In this document: one piece after another, positions 50,269-59,132 of the stretch
Layout: each line of letters starts with the position of its first letter
How positions within the stretch are numbered: the stretch's first letter is position 1
Source: an uncultured Candidatus Marinamargulisbacteria bacterium
GTDB lineage: Bacteria > Margulisbacteria > Riflemargulisbacteria > GWF2-35-9
DNA length: 59,189 nucleotides
Direction of reading: 5' to 3'
Assembly (NCBI GenBank): GCA_903910705.1
Contig: CAIWAN010000029.1
Coordinates: 1-59,189, forward strand
Notes under the pieces: model-generated
The model's database searches: none
What the model was told of the DNA's origin: nothing
Seen by the model: the letters and a program-made list of their open reading frames with translations, nothing else
Program-made: the position numbers and the translations under genes

Positions 50269-51465
50269 ATGAAACTCATCGGCAATATTATTATGGCTCT
50301 TGTTAAAGGAAAACCGCTTTACTATATTTGGATAGCCTCATTGATTGCCGTTATTGTCTGGGGGGGGGATGCCTTTATTCACCAATGCCAAGAAGGGCTT
50401 ATATTATCGATGCTCAGCGACAGCTTCCCGTGGGGATTCCAAATCGCGAACTTTGTTTTCTTGGTTGGGGTTGCAGCTGGAGCGGTAACATTGATCATTC
50501 CAGCCTATTTCTTTGGAAATAAAGCAGCACGAGAATGGGTATTTATTGGCGAAGCCCTTGCCATTGTTGCCGTAATCATGGCCTTACTATGCATCCTTAC
50601 CGATATTGGTCATATTGAACGTCTTTGGCATCTGATCCCGCCCTTTGGCATCCTCAACCTACCTAGCTCCTTGTTATCGTGGGATGTTTTGGTCGTAAAC
50701 GGGTATCTAATTATTAATATTTTTTTGGTATTATTTTTACTCTGGAAGGGATTTTATAATAAAGCACGCGGATTTTTCCATCGCTTTGTATTCTTGCCGG
50801 TCACCTATATTTCGATCCTATGGGCTTTTGCTATTCATTCGATAACGGCCTATATTTTCAGTAGTATGGTCAGTCGCCCATACTGGAATAATGCCTTGAT
50901 GGCTCCTAAGTTTATTGCGACAGCACTGGCAACAGACCCCGTCGTAATGATACTTGTTTTGCTCTTGATCGCATGGCGATTTAAGCTAATGATTCATAGA
51001 GAATTGATCAACCTGCTTGCTAAAATTTCCTTTTTCTCCCTCGGGGCGACCATTCTCATGGTGTTGTCTGAACTTTTCTTCGAGTTTTATTCCGGAACCG
51101 AGCATAGTCAATCTGCGCTGTATTGGTGGGTAGGGCTTTCCGGACATTCAGGACTCCCCCTGTATAGTTGGGGTTCGTTTGCCTTAATGTTGATTGGATT
51201 TCTATTATTACCTTTATCAGGCTTTGGAGTCCGAAAGGCCATTCTCATACCTGCATGCATCATCATTCCGATTGGCATCTGGATCGAAAAAGGGATCGGG
51301 GTGATTATTCCGGCGTATGTCCCAAATAACCTCGGAAAGATCTATGATTATTGGCCGAACATTCATGAACTCATGATCGTCGCCGCCATTTGGGCATTAG
51401 GGCTTCTCCTATATACATTGATCTTAAAAGTTACTGTGCCTATTCTAAAAAATAAAATAGATTAA
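50269..51465 (+). CDS. NrfD/polysulfide-reductase-type membrane subunit
   Basis: 398 residues, about ten membrane helices. The opening WIASLIAVIVWGGDAFIHQ and the later FPWGFQIANFVFLVGVAAGA are typical of the NrfD family (also DsrP and PsrC) that exchanges electrons with menaquinone. The ILTDIGHIERLWHLIP segment is like the quinone-site helix of PsrC. AAGGAGA precedes the ATG. With the FeS protein and cytochrome upstream it would form a menaquinone:cytochrome c oxidoreductase-type complex. No molybdopterin catalytic subunit is present. Confidence 0.88.
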   Translation: MKLIGNIIMALVKGKPLYYIWIASLIAVIVWGGDAFIHQCQEGLILSMLSDSFPWGFQIANFVFLVGVAAGAVTLIIPAYFFGNKAAREWVFIGEALAIVAVIMALLCILTDIGHIERLWHLIPPFGILNLPSSLLSWDVLVVNGYLIINIFLVLFLLWKGFYNKARGFFHRFVFLPVTYISILWAFAIHSITAYIFSSMVSRPYWNNALMAPKFIATALATDPVVMILVLLLIAWRFKLMIHRELINLLAKISFFSLGATILMVLSELFFEFYSGTEHSQSALYWWVGLSGHSGLPLYSWGSFALMLIGFLLLPLSGFGVRKAILIPACIIIPIGIWIEKGIGVIIPAYVPNNLGKIYDYWPNIHELMIVAAIWALGLLLYTLILKVTVPILKNKID

Positions 51466-51475
51466 TTGTCATTGA

Positions 51476-52477
51476 ATGCCATCTCTCGATAAGATATATT
51501 CCCCCATACAGGCTTCACTGACAAAACTCGAAGAACAGCTCCATCGCTTCGAGAACAATCTTTCTGCCATTACGAAATCAGACACGACCCCGATCATATT
51601 TAATTTAAGTGAAGGGAAAAAGATTCGGGCCGCCTTATTACTCTTTTCTTCAGGAATAGCATCCACGTCCGATGCTGTGATTGAGACCGCTACAGCTGTT
51701 GAGTTGATCCACTTTGCCTCTCTGGTCCATGATGACATCCTCGACCAAGAAAGTGAGCGGCGAGGCGAAAAACCTCTTTACAAACAGCTCTCCACAAAAA
51801 AATCACTCCTTCTCGGTGACTATATTCTTACCAAAGCACTTCAAGACATTCCCGAAACCATCTACATCAAAGCGAGCAAAGCATTACTCTCGATTATCTC
51901 GGAGATGTGTATCGGAGAGTTTAGCCAGCTTCAAATGAAAGAAGATGATATTGAACAAACTCAATATCGACAAAATTACTATGATGTCAATTTCAAGAAA
52001 ACAGCCTTGCTCTTTGGAAAAGTATGCTACATCGGAAGTCTCTTCAATAAAACACTGAGCGAGGATGAACACGCAGCCTATATGCGGTTTGGTGAGAACT
52101 TCGGCATGGCTTTTCAATTCTTAGATGACACGCTCGAGATTGCTCAGCAACTAAATGGAGAAAAAGAAATTCATGTTTTTGATGCAGCGCAAGGAATCGT
52201 CACCCTACCTTATCTAAATTACGCAGAAAACATCCTTCAGATACAAACCCCTGAAACTTTTTCACAATTTAAACGCGACCTAAAAGATCCTGAAAAACTT
52301 ATCACTATCCATCAAAACATGAAAAAAGAAAAAGTCTTTGAAAGCGTTCTCGAGGTTATTCAAACCTATATCATCAATGCCAAGCGAGCATTAGCAAGGA
52401 TCGACAGTGATCTAACCATGAATTTATTCAAAATCGCCGATCATTTCGATAAAAAGAGTCAGAAAATTTGCCGTTAA
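51476..52477 (+). CDS. Polyprenyl diphosphate synthase (menaquinone side-chain)
   Basis: 333 residues. First Asp-rich motif LVHDDILDQESERRG (DDxxD) is intact. The second is FQFLDDTLEIAQQL, where the usual DDxxD reads DDTLE. The GxDLxxGKxTLP motif is changed to VFDAAQGIVTLP. The general all-helical fold and the starting LSEGKKIRAALLLF (G-K-R region) are typical. It would build the polyisoprenoid tail for MenA and lies at the head of the menFDGCE genes. The altered motif may affect product length; family membership is clear. Confidence 0.85.
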   Translation: MPSLDKIYSPIQASLTKLEEQLHRFENNLSAITKSDTTPIIFNLSEGKKIRAALLLFSSGIASTSDAVIETATAVELIHFASLVHDDILDQESERRGEKPLYKQLSTKKSLLLGDYILTKALQDIPETIYIKASKALLSIISEMCIGEFSQLQMKEDDIEQTQYRQNYYDVNFKKTALLFGKVCYIGSLFNKTLSEDEHAAYMRFGENFGMAFQFLDDTLEIAQQLNGEKEIHVFDAAQGIVTLPYLNYAENILQIQTPETFSQFKRDLKDPEKLITIHQNMKKEKVFESVLEVIQTYIINAKRALARIDSDLTMNLFKIADHFDKKSQKICR

Positions 52478-52481
52478 TTTC

Positions 52482-53798
52482 ATGATGTATCCTGAAATCC
52501 ATCAATTTTTTGAAAAATATTCCTCAATAAAGTCCCCGAAAGAATCCAAGAAGGTGATCATTCACAGGATCGAGGTCGCCATCCATAATCATCACCCTTG
52601 TTCATGGTTAAGTGCTCATGCGATATATCCCAAGTTTTATCTAGCCAATCGCGATCACTCCGAAGAATTGGCCACTCTTGGTACCATCTATGAAACAAAG
52701 AGTCTAAGCAACATGCAGTCTATGATGAAACACGACTCTGATATCATTTTTTGCGGAGGAATGGCCTTTGATCCCCAACAAAAACCACAAAATCATTGGA
52801 AAAAGTTTGGAAAGAAACATTTTTTCATTCCTCGCTTTGCGATGAAGACCGCTCAGGGAATAACCACTATACTAATTTTCCTAAAAGATACTGAAATAAC
52901 GGCCCCTTTCAAAAAAGAACTGCTTGCTCAAGTTCAGCAACTATTAGCACATCCAGCACCGGAACTAATCATCACCCCTTCATCAAAGAGTAAAGGAATA
53001 CATTTTCCCAATAAAAAACAATGGGTCAAGAGTGTTCTCCAAGCCAAAAAGGATATTTCACAAAATAAATACAAAAAAATCGTTTTGGCTAGAGAAACCC
53101 TATTCAAGCAAAGCCTACATCCTGAACAGCTCCTTTCTCTTTTCTCAACTCCAGCTAATACTATCGATTATTATTACCAAATCTCAAAAACGGATGCTTT
53201 TGTTGGACGCTCCCCTGAATATATATTTAGAAGACATAAAAGAAATCTTGTTTGTGAGGCTGTGGCAGCGAGCATTCTAGCCTCGCAATCAACCGACTCG
53301 CCCATTATTTCGGACCCGAAAAGCAAAAAAGAACATGAATATGTCACTCGGCACCTCACAAAACAAATCAATACCCTAAGTGTAAAGACCGTCAAATTCA
53401 CGGACACGACCACCATTGTCCATTTAAAGCTTATACATCTTTTTTCGACCATTCGATCTAAGCTTAAACGATCTATTCAGGATTGTGAAATCATTCACGG
53501 TTTACACCCTACCCCTGCAGTTGGTGGATTTCCTAGAAAAGATATAATTAAAATCCTTCATAAAAAAGAACCCTTTTCTCGCGGTTGGTATGCCGGACTA
53601 ATAGGCACTCTATCAAAAGATAAAACGGACATGGCCGTGGCCATAAGAGGCATGCTGATTAACAAGAACACTGTCCGAATATTTTCAGGTGCGGGGATTA
53701 TAAGCGAATCAGATGCTAATCTAGAATGGGATGAACTCGAACAAAAAACACAATACTTTAAGGACATCCTAAATGGACAAGCAACACTCCACGCCTGA
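52482..53798 (+). CDS. menF: Isochorismate synthase
   Basis: 438 residues. The chorismate-binding domain at the C-terminal side has FVGRSPEYIFRRH, LVCEAVAASI, KSKKEHEYVTRHL, HGLHPTPAVGGFPRKD and SRGWYAGLIG, the shared signature of MenF/EntC. The catalytic Lys region is YKKIVLARE. It converts chorismate to isochorismate, the first committed step of menaquinone synthesis. It follows the polyprenyl synthase by four bases and overlaps menD by 26. No ribosome-binding site is visible; two ATG codons in a row begin it. Confidence 0.9.
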   Translation: MMYPEIHQFFEKYSSIKSPKESKKVIIHRIEVAIHNHHPCSWLSAHAIYPKFYLANRDHSEELATLGTIYETKSLSNMQSMMKHDSDIIFCGGMAFDPQQKPQNHWKKFGKKHFFIPRFAMKTAQGITTILIFLKDTEITAPFKKELLAQVQQLLAHPAPELIITPSSKSKGIHFPNKKQWVKSVLQAKKDISQNKYKKIVLARETLFKQSLHPEQLLSLFSTPANTIDYYYQISKTDAFVGRSPEYIFRRHKRNLVCEAVAASILASQSTDSPIISDPKSKKEHEYVTRHLTKQINTLSVKTVKFTDTTTIVHLKLIHLFSTIRSKLKRSIQDCEIIHGLHPTPAVGGFPRKDIIKILHKKEPFSRGWYAGLIGTLSKDKTDMAVAIRGMLINKNTVRIFSGAGIISESDANLEWDELEQKTQYFKDILNGQATLHA

Positions 53799-55479
53799 AC
53801 TTAACCTTATCTTTTCAACCGTTCTAATCGAAGAATTCACCCGTCTTCAAGTCAGCACCATTGCTATTTCCCCTGGGTCACGTTCAGGTCCACTTACCGT
53901 GGCAGCAGCTAGACATCCGAACATACATAAAAAGGTTCATATCGATGAGCGAGGGCTTGGATATTACGCTCTAGGAGCCGCAAAATCAACAAACAAGCCA
54001 GCCATCATTATTACAACATCCGGAACCGCATTAGCTAATCTGATGCCCGCTATTGTAGAAGCCTCGATGGACCACATTCCAATGATCATCATTTCAGCCG
54101 ATCGACCATCCGCGCTCTATGACACGGCCAGCAATCAAACCATCGATCAAATTAAAATATTTGGCTCTTATGTCCGCTGGTTTATGGACATCCCATGTCC
54201 TTCAAGCCTAAACTCATTAGACAGACTGATTTCAGCAGCAGACCAATCCTATCACCTAGCTACATTACCCACGAACGAAGGCCCGGTTCACATCAATTGC
54301 CATTTTGACGACCCGCTACTGCCTAAACCTGAATTCATGTTAACGCAAGGCCATCTGCCCATACACCTTCATCAATGGTTCAATGATAACCAGCCCTTTT
54401 CAATCATTTCTCGGCCACTTAGTGGACATTCAGAAGAAGACTATCAAACTACAGCTCAACAAATAAACAAAAGCATATCCGGACTTATCGTATTAGGAAA
54501 AATTGATCCTTTAGAAGAAACAGCTCAGCTTATCAACCTGATCAATAAACTCAATTGGCCTGTCTTCCCTGACATTTCTTCTCAGCTCAAAATGGACGAT
54601 GTCCACAATACCATAATCCCTCATTTTGAAATGATGCTATTCACAGACCCGACACTCAAATCTCATAAATTTGAGACAATCCTGCATGTCGGAGGAAGGA
54701 TCAACTCGAAGAAACTAGGAACCCTGCTTGCCAATCTAAACGCATGTCAATATATCCGTGTACAAAACACGCTTCAACGAGATGAAGAATTTAGGGTCAG
54801 CACTATTCGGTTTACGTCTATTCACTCTTTCTGTGTCCGAATACTGCCCTATCTAAAGACAAAAGAACCAATAGCTAGTACTAGCCTATTACAGAAAGAC
54901 TCCAAGGAGATCAAGCTTCGACTCGAAGCGGACACAAGTTATTCCGAAGTCACTATTTGCAAACAATTATCTCAATGCATCCCTGTAGAACATCAACTAT
55001 TTATAGGCAATAGCATGGCTATACGAAATATGCAGATGGCAAGCCTCTTTGACAAACGATCCCCTCGAATTTTCGTCAATCGTGGAGCAAGCGGCATAGA
55101 TGGACTCATAGCAACAGCCTGTGGTTGTGCCGAAGCTTCTAAGACACCGACAACCATTCTTTTAGGTGACAGCTCTGCCTTGCATGACCTCAACTCGCTT
55201 CAGCTGGTTTCGATGTCCAACATTCCGATCATTGTTATTATTATAAACAATAACGGAGGGGCGATATTTTCATCCCTTGCTATCTCAAAATGGAAAGAAC
55301 TGGTTACGCCCTACTTCATCGCTCCGCATGGTCATACGTTTGAGCATTTTGCGAAAGGGTTTAACATAGACTATACGAACATATCCTCGATTCACGACTT
55401 CAAAGATGCCTATCTTACTTCCTTAGGATCGAAGACATCAATCATCATCGAATGCACGATCCATAAAACAGACCAATGA
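53773..55479 (+). CDS. menD: SEPHCHC synthase (MenD)
   Basis: 568 residues, thiamine diphosphate enzyme. ISPGSRSGPLTVAAARHPNI and IDERGLGYYALGAAK and ITTSGTALANLMPAIVEA are MenD N-terminal motifs; the thiamine-binding GDSSALHDLNSLQ (GDGxxxxN-type) and IINNNGGAIFSSL are in the C-terminal domain. It joins 2-oxoglutarate to isochorismate. Its product needs MenH to eliminate pyruvate; no MenH gene is present in the window. It overlaps both flanking genes. Confidence 0.93.
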   Translation: MDKQHSTPELNLIFSTVLIEEFTRLQVSTIAISPGSRSGPLTVAAARHPNIHKKVHIDERGLGYYALGAAKSTNKPAIIITTSGTALANLMPAIVEASMDHIPMIIISADRPSALYDTASNQTIDQIKIFGSYVRWFMDIPCPSSLNSLDRLISAADQSYHLATLPTNEGPVHINCHFDDPLLPKPEFMLTQGHLPIHLHQWFNDNQPFSIISRPLSGHSEEDYQTTAQQINKSISGLIVLGKIDPLEETAQLINLINKLNWPVFPDISSQLKMDDVHNTIIPHFEMMLFTDPTLKSHKFETILHVGGRINSKKLGTLLANLNACQYIRVQNTLQRDEEFRVSTIRFTSIHSFCVRILPYLKTKEPIASTSLLQKDSKEIKLRLEADTSYSEVTICKQLSQCIPVEHQLFIGNSMAIRNMQMASLFDKRSPRIFVNRGASGIDGLIATACGCAEASKTPTTILLGDSSALHDLNSLQLVSMSNIPIIVIIINNNGGAIFSSLAISKWKELVTPYFIAPHGHTFEHFAKGFNIDYTNISSIHDFKDAYLTSLGSKTSIIIECTIHKTDQ

Positions 55480-56198
55480 AACCTATCTCCCCACTAATCA
55501 AAGACGCTAAACGAATAGAGGGGATTTTTAATGCCTTATCAAAACACTATGATTTGATCAATCGACTCTTATCAGCCGGTATAGATCAACATTGGCGCAA
55601 AAAACTTTCATTGAAACTAACACCAACATCGCAAAACCTAAAAATACTGGACATAGCAACAGGGACAGGCGATCAGATCGTTTCACTGTGCCAAACTCAT
55701 TCCACAATTAAAACGGCCATAGGCATTGATCTTGCAGAGAATATGCTAGCTGTTGCAGAGAAGAAGGTAATCAAAAAGAACCTCTTGGAAAGAATACAGC
55801 TTCAAAAAGGAAATACCTGTAATTTAGCCTTTGAAGATGAGACCTTTGATGCCGTAACTTGCAGTTTTGGTCTACGAAATTTTGACGACCTTACATTGGC
55901 ACTCAATGAGATATTTCGGGTACTAAAACCGAATGGACAACTCTTGATCCTCGAATTCTCATTACCAAAGAATAAAATATTTAAAAATATGTATATCGGC
56001 TACTTTCGACATATACTACCTGCTTTAGGCAACCTATTCTCGAACCACCCAAACGCGTATACTTATCTTAATCAGTCCGTAGAACAGTTCCCATATGGTG
56101 ATGCATTCGCGGACATATTAAGACGATCAAAGTTTTCGAATATTGAACATGTCCCTCTTTCGTTTGGAATATCAACGATCTATTCAGCAACCAAGTAA
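55476..56198 (+). CDS. menG: Demethylmenaquinone methyltransferase
   Basis: 240 residues, UbiE/MenG family. ILDIATGTGDQIVSLCQTH is SAM motif I, and DAVTCSFGLRNFDDLTLALN and RVLKPNGQLLILEFSLPKNK are the family signatures. It adds the last methyl group to demethylmenaquinone. ATGA overlap with menD indicates coupling. The end GISTIYSATK is normal for MenG. Confidence 0.93.
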   Translation: MKPISPLIKDAKRIEGIFNALSKHYDLINRLLSAGIDQHWRKKLSLKLTPTSQNLKILDIATGTGDQIVSLCQTHSTIKTAIGIDLAENMLAVAEKKVIKKNLLERIQLQKGNTCNLAFEDETFDAVTCSFGLRNFDDLTLALNEIFRVLKPNGQLLILEFSLPKNKIFKNMYIGYFRHILPALGNLFSNHPNAYTYLNQSVEQFPYGDAFADILRRSKFSNIEHVPLSFGISTIYSATK

Positions 56199-56206
56199 CT
56201 AAACTT

Positions 56207-57166
56207 ATGAAATTATCTCTGCATATTGACATTAAATCCATACCGTTTAAACATCCAGTTGCTGTTCGAGGAATAACGATTTCCGACAGACAATATATTC
56301 AATTAACAGCAACTGATCAATTTGGACATACAGTCACATCTGAAGTTTCTCCCTTAGATGGGCTCCATCAAGAGTCTATTGACGAGGCCTCTGAACAACT
56401 TAATCAAATCAAGCAGAATATAGCCGAAACAGGACTAGAGAATATTGCCAACAAAAAGTTATACCCAAGCGTAAAATGCGGACTTGATATACTGTTTTAC
56501 TTACTTAAGGCGAAACAGAAAAACAGTTCACTTGCGAATTATCTAAATCCTCAAGCACTAAGCTCGTTACCAATAAATGCATTATTAAATGAAGACTTAT
56601 CCAAACGCGAATTAAACAAAACCCTCGATCGATGGATGGCAGAGAAAAGAACCTGCATCAAAATCAAACTAGGGCGACAATCCCTTAACAAAGACATCCG
56701 ATTAACCAAACATATTCTGTCCACGATAGATCCGTCAGTTGCCTTGCGATTAGACATCAATCAACAATGGACATTGTCAGAATTTCAATCATTCATCCAT
56801 TCTGTCGATTTGAATAAGATCGAGTATATAGAAGAGCCTGTTATTGACTATCGACAACTCGATGAGATACCGGACATTCACGCCATCAAGATCGCACTGG
56901 ATGAAAGCATACTCAATGTTGAGACCAGCCATTTTCAAACTCTGCCTGCATACATTAAGGCACTCGTCATCAAACCCATGATTCTTGGGGGTATTACACC
57001 CACCATACAATTAGCTTCATTGGCCCATATTAGCGGACGATACCTTGTTATTAGCTCATCGTACGAAAGCCCTACTGGCTTAGATAACTTATATCAACTC
57101 GCTTTGGCTACCCATAAAGAAGACATAGCAGCAGGATTAGACACCGGAGTCAATTTTGTCGAATAA
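56207..57166 (+). CDS. menC: o-Succinylbenzoate synthase
   Basis: 319 residues, enolase superfamily. Catalytic Lys are expected in TCIKIKLGRQS; metal-binding acids in ALRLDINQQWT (Asp), IEYIEEPVIDY (Glu) and KIALDESIL (Asp), and the second Lys in ALVIKPMILGG. It dehydrates SHCHC to o-succinylbenzoate. There is no ribosome-binding site; it begins eight bases after menG. The N-terminal capping domain is present. It overlaps the menE frame by 11 bases. Confidence 0.88.
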   Translation: MKLSLHIDIKSIPFKHPVAVRGITISDRQYIQLTATDQFGHTVTSEVSPLDGLHQESIDEASEQLNQIKQNIAETGLENIANKKLYPSVKCGLDILFYLLKAKQKNSSLANYLNPQALSSLPINALLNEDLSKRELNKTLDRWMAEKRTCIKIKLGRQSLNKDIRLTKHILSTIDPSVALRLDINQQWTLSEFQSFIHSVDLNKIEYIEEPVIDYRQLDEIPDIHAIKIALDESILNVETSHFQTLPAYIKALVIKPMILGGITPTIQLASLAHISGRYLVISSSYESPTGLDNLYQLALATHKEDIAAGLDTGVNFVE

Positions 57167-58310
57167 TCTAGCGTTAGAAATCATCACATGCAACCAACAT
57201 CCTTCTGCGGACATGGCGACTCATATTCGTGCAACGATCAAACGAGGACATGTTGCTGTCATTTTGAATCCATCGTTATCAAACATACCGCTTTCTCAAC
57301 CCCATATAATGGACAGAGAAAATAAGCAGACAGACCGTCCTGCTACAATGATATATACATCGGGCAGTCTGGGGGCACCCAAAAGGGTAATCCATTCGAC
57401 AAACAACCATATATATAGCGCTAAGGGTCTATTAGAGATCATTCCGTTTACTCAAGGAGACAAATGGTTGGTCAGCCTCCCCTTTTATCATGTCAGCGGA
57501 CTCTCACTTCTCTGGCGTGAAGAAATGGGCGGCGGAACCCTTATCTATCCTCAAAGAGATATAACGTTGATCCAGAATATCCGTGATGCAGACATTTCCC
57601 ATATCTCATTGGTAGAAAGCCAGCTTTACAGCCTTCTAAAGAACCCACTGAATAAAGACATCCTTAAACACATGAAAGCGATCATCGTAGGTGGGGGGCC
57701 GCTACCTCTTTCGCTATGGCAAAAAGCCAAAGAGTGGGAGCTCCCCGTATACACAACCTATGGCCTAACCGAAATGGCCTCGTCAACCACGCTCTCCTCA
57801 AGAACAATTATCCACGAAAAAAGCTATCACTCAGGAAAAACACTTAACTATCGCAAAATATACATTGATGCGGATATGTCCATTTTCGTCAAAGGGAAAA
57901 CCCTCTTTATGGGATTCGAAGAAAAAGAATGGTTTAAAACAGGGGACGCTGGATTCTTTGATGCAGACAACAACCTCCATATTATAGGTCGCCAAGATAA
58001 TATGTTTATTTCGGGTGGAGAAAACATATACCCAGAAGAGATCGAGAAAAATCTATTGAACATCGAAGGTGTTGATGCGGCCGTTGTTGTGGCGACAGCG
58101 GACATAAAATATGGACATCGTCCAAGGGCCTTCATCAAAACCAATAAGGACCTTGATTCACTAAGACGATCACTGCCCGATCAACTAGCAAATGTCCTCC
58201 CCAAATTTAAGATCCCGACAGACTTTCACCCTTGGCCAAAGAATTATCCCAATACCCATTTAAAAATTGATCGACCTTTCTTCAATAATATCGATATAAT
58301 ATCTACATAA
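57156..58310 (+). CDS. menE: o-Succinylbenzoate-CoA ligase (short form)
   Basis: 384 residues with a TTG start overlapping menC; an ATG 19 codons on is an alternative. Adenylate-forming motifs are MIYTSGSLGAPKRVIHSTN (P-loop), VYTTYGLTEMASSTT and WFKTGDAGFFDADNNLHIIG, FISGGENIYPEEIEK. At about 380 residues it is shorter than the usual 450-490, with a reduced N-terminal domain. It makes OSB-CoA, the substrate of MenB. A catalytic C-terminal Lys is expected in NTHLKIDRPF. Confidence 0.88.
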   Translation: MSNNLALEIITCNQHPSADMATHIRATIKRGHVAVILNPSLSNIPLSQPHIMDRENKQTDRPATMIYTSGSLGAPKRVIHSTNNHIYSAKGLLEIIPFTQGDKWLVSLPFYHVSGLSLLWREEMGGGTLIYPQRDITLIQNIRDADISHISLVESQLYSLLKNPLNKDILKHMKAIIVGGGPLPLSLWQKAKEWELPVYTTYGLTEMASSTTLSSRTIIHEKSYHSGKTLNYRKIYIDADMSIFVKGKTLFMGFEEKEWFKTGDAGFFDADNNLHIIGRQDNMFISGGENIYPEEIEKNLLNIEGVDAAVVVATADIKYGHRPRAFIKTNKDLDSLRRSLPDQLANVLPKFKIPTDFHPWPKNYPNTHLKIDRPFFNNIDIIST

Positions 58311-58312
58311 TC

Positions 58313-58702
58313 ATGTACATTTATTCCACTACGATTCGACTTCAGGATACCGATGCCGCAGGTGTGATGTTTTATTCATCACTTTTCAGACATATCCATG
58401 ATAGCTACGAAGACTTTCTGCTGGACGCGGGACTCAGTATTCGCTCTCTCATCGAGGACAGACCCTATGCCTTACCGATTGTTCATGCTGAGGCAAATTA
58501 TTTATCCCCCATTAAGCTCGGGGATCAAATCGACATTCAATTGTCTCTAAAGTCTCGCAACCTTCATTCGTTCACGCTTCAATACATACTAATAAATGAA
58601 CAAGCCCAGAAAGTAGCAACGGCCGAAACGGTTCATGTCGCCATCGACAAACAATCTGGTAATAAAACAGACTTACCGGCTATTCTTAATGAACTATTTT
58701 GA
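58313..58702 (+). CDS. Hot-dog thioesterase, probable DHNA-CoA thioesterase
   Basis: 129 residues, 4HBT fold. The motif RLQDTDAAGVMFYSSLFRHI is that of YbgC/DHNA-CoA hydrolases, and HAEANYLSPIKLGDQIDIQL is the central strand. In the menaquinone pathway a thioesterase must free DHNA from DHNA-CoA before MenA. Being at the end of the men operon right after menE strongly supports that role. No ribosome-binding site. The next gene, nuoA, starts 67 bases on. Confidence 0.82.
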   Translation: MYIYSTTIRLQDTDAAGVMFYSSLFRHIHDSYEDFLLDAGLSIRSLIEDRPYALPIVHAEANYLSPIKLGDQIDIQLSLKSRNLHSFTLQYILINEQAQKVATAETVHVAIDKQSGNKTDLPAILNELF

Positions 58703-58769
58703 TACCGTTGAAGCATTGTAAGAATAATATGATTCACATATAATTCAGAATACGAATTCTTAACCAATC

Positions 58770-59132
58770 ATGACATACATCAACAACTTTGGAATATTGG
58801 GAATCTTTTTGCTCGGAGGCATTGCCTTCGTCTTGGTCGCTTTGGCCTTAAGCTGGCTGCTTAGCCCCCATAAAGGAAACCTCGAAAAAGAGACCACTTA
58901 TGAATGTGGGGTAGATACAACCGGTACCACGTGGGTTCAGTTCAAGCTTCAATACTTTTTGTATGCCCTGATCTTTGTAGCCTTTGATGTTGAAACCGTA
59001 TTCCTTTTGCCTTGGGCCATCGCCTTTCATACACTAGGTCTTTTTGCCTTTGTCGAGATGATTATATTTATTGGTATCTTAGCCCTTGGATTATGGTATG
59101 TCTGGAAAGATGGAGCCCTCGAATGGAACTAG
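58770..59132 (+). CDS. nuoA: NADH:quinone oxidoreductase subunit A
   Basis: 120 residues, three membrane helices. ETTYECGVDTTGTTWVQFKL is close to the conserved YECG motif, and FDVETVFLLPWAIAF is the family's helix-2 signature with conserved Asp and Glu. It is part of the membrane arm of complex I and takes part in quinone-site coupling. TATAAT at about 58738 and no ribosome-binding site precede it. It overlaps nuoB by ten bases, so the complex I operon begins here and leaves the window. Confidence 0.95.
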   Translation: MTYINNFGILGIFLLGGIAFVLVALALSWLLSPHKGNLEKETTYECGVDTTGTTWVQFKLQYFLYALIFVAFDVETVFLLPWAIAFHTLGLFAFVEMIIFIGILALGLWYVWKDGALEWN

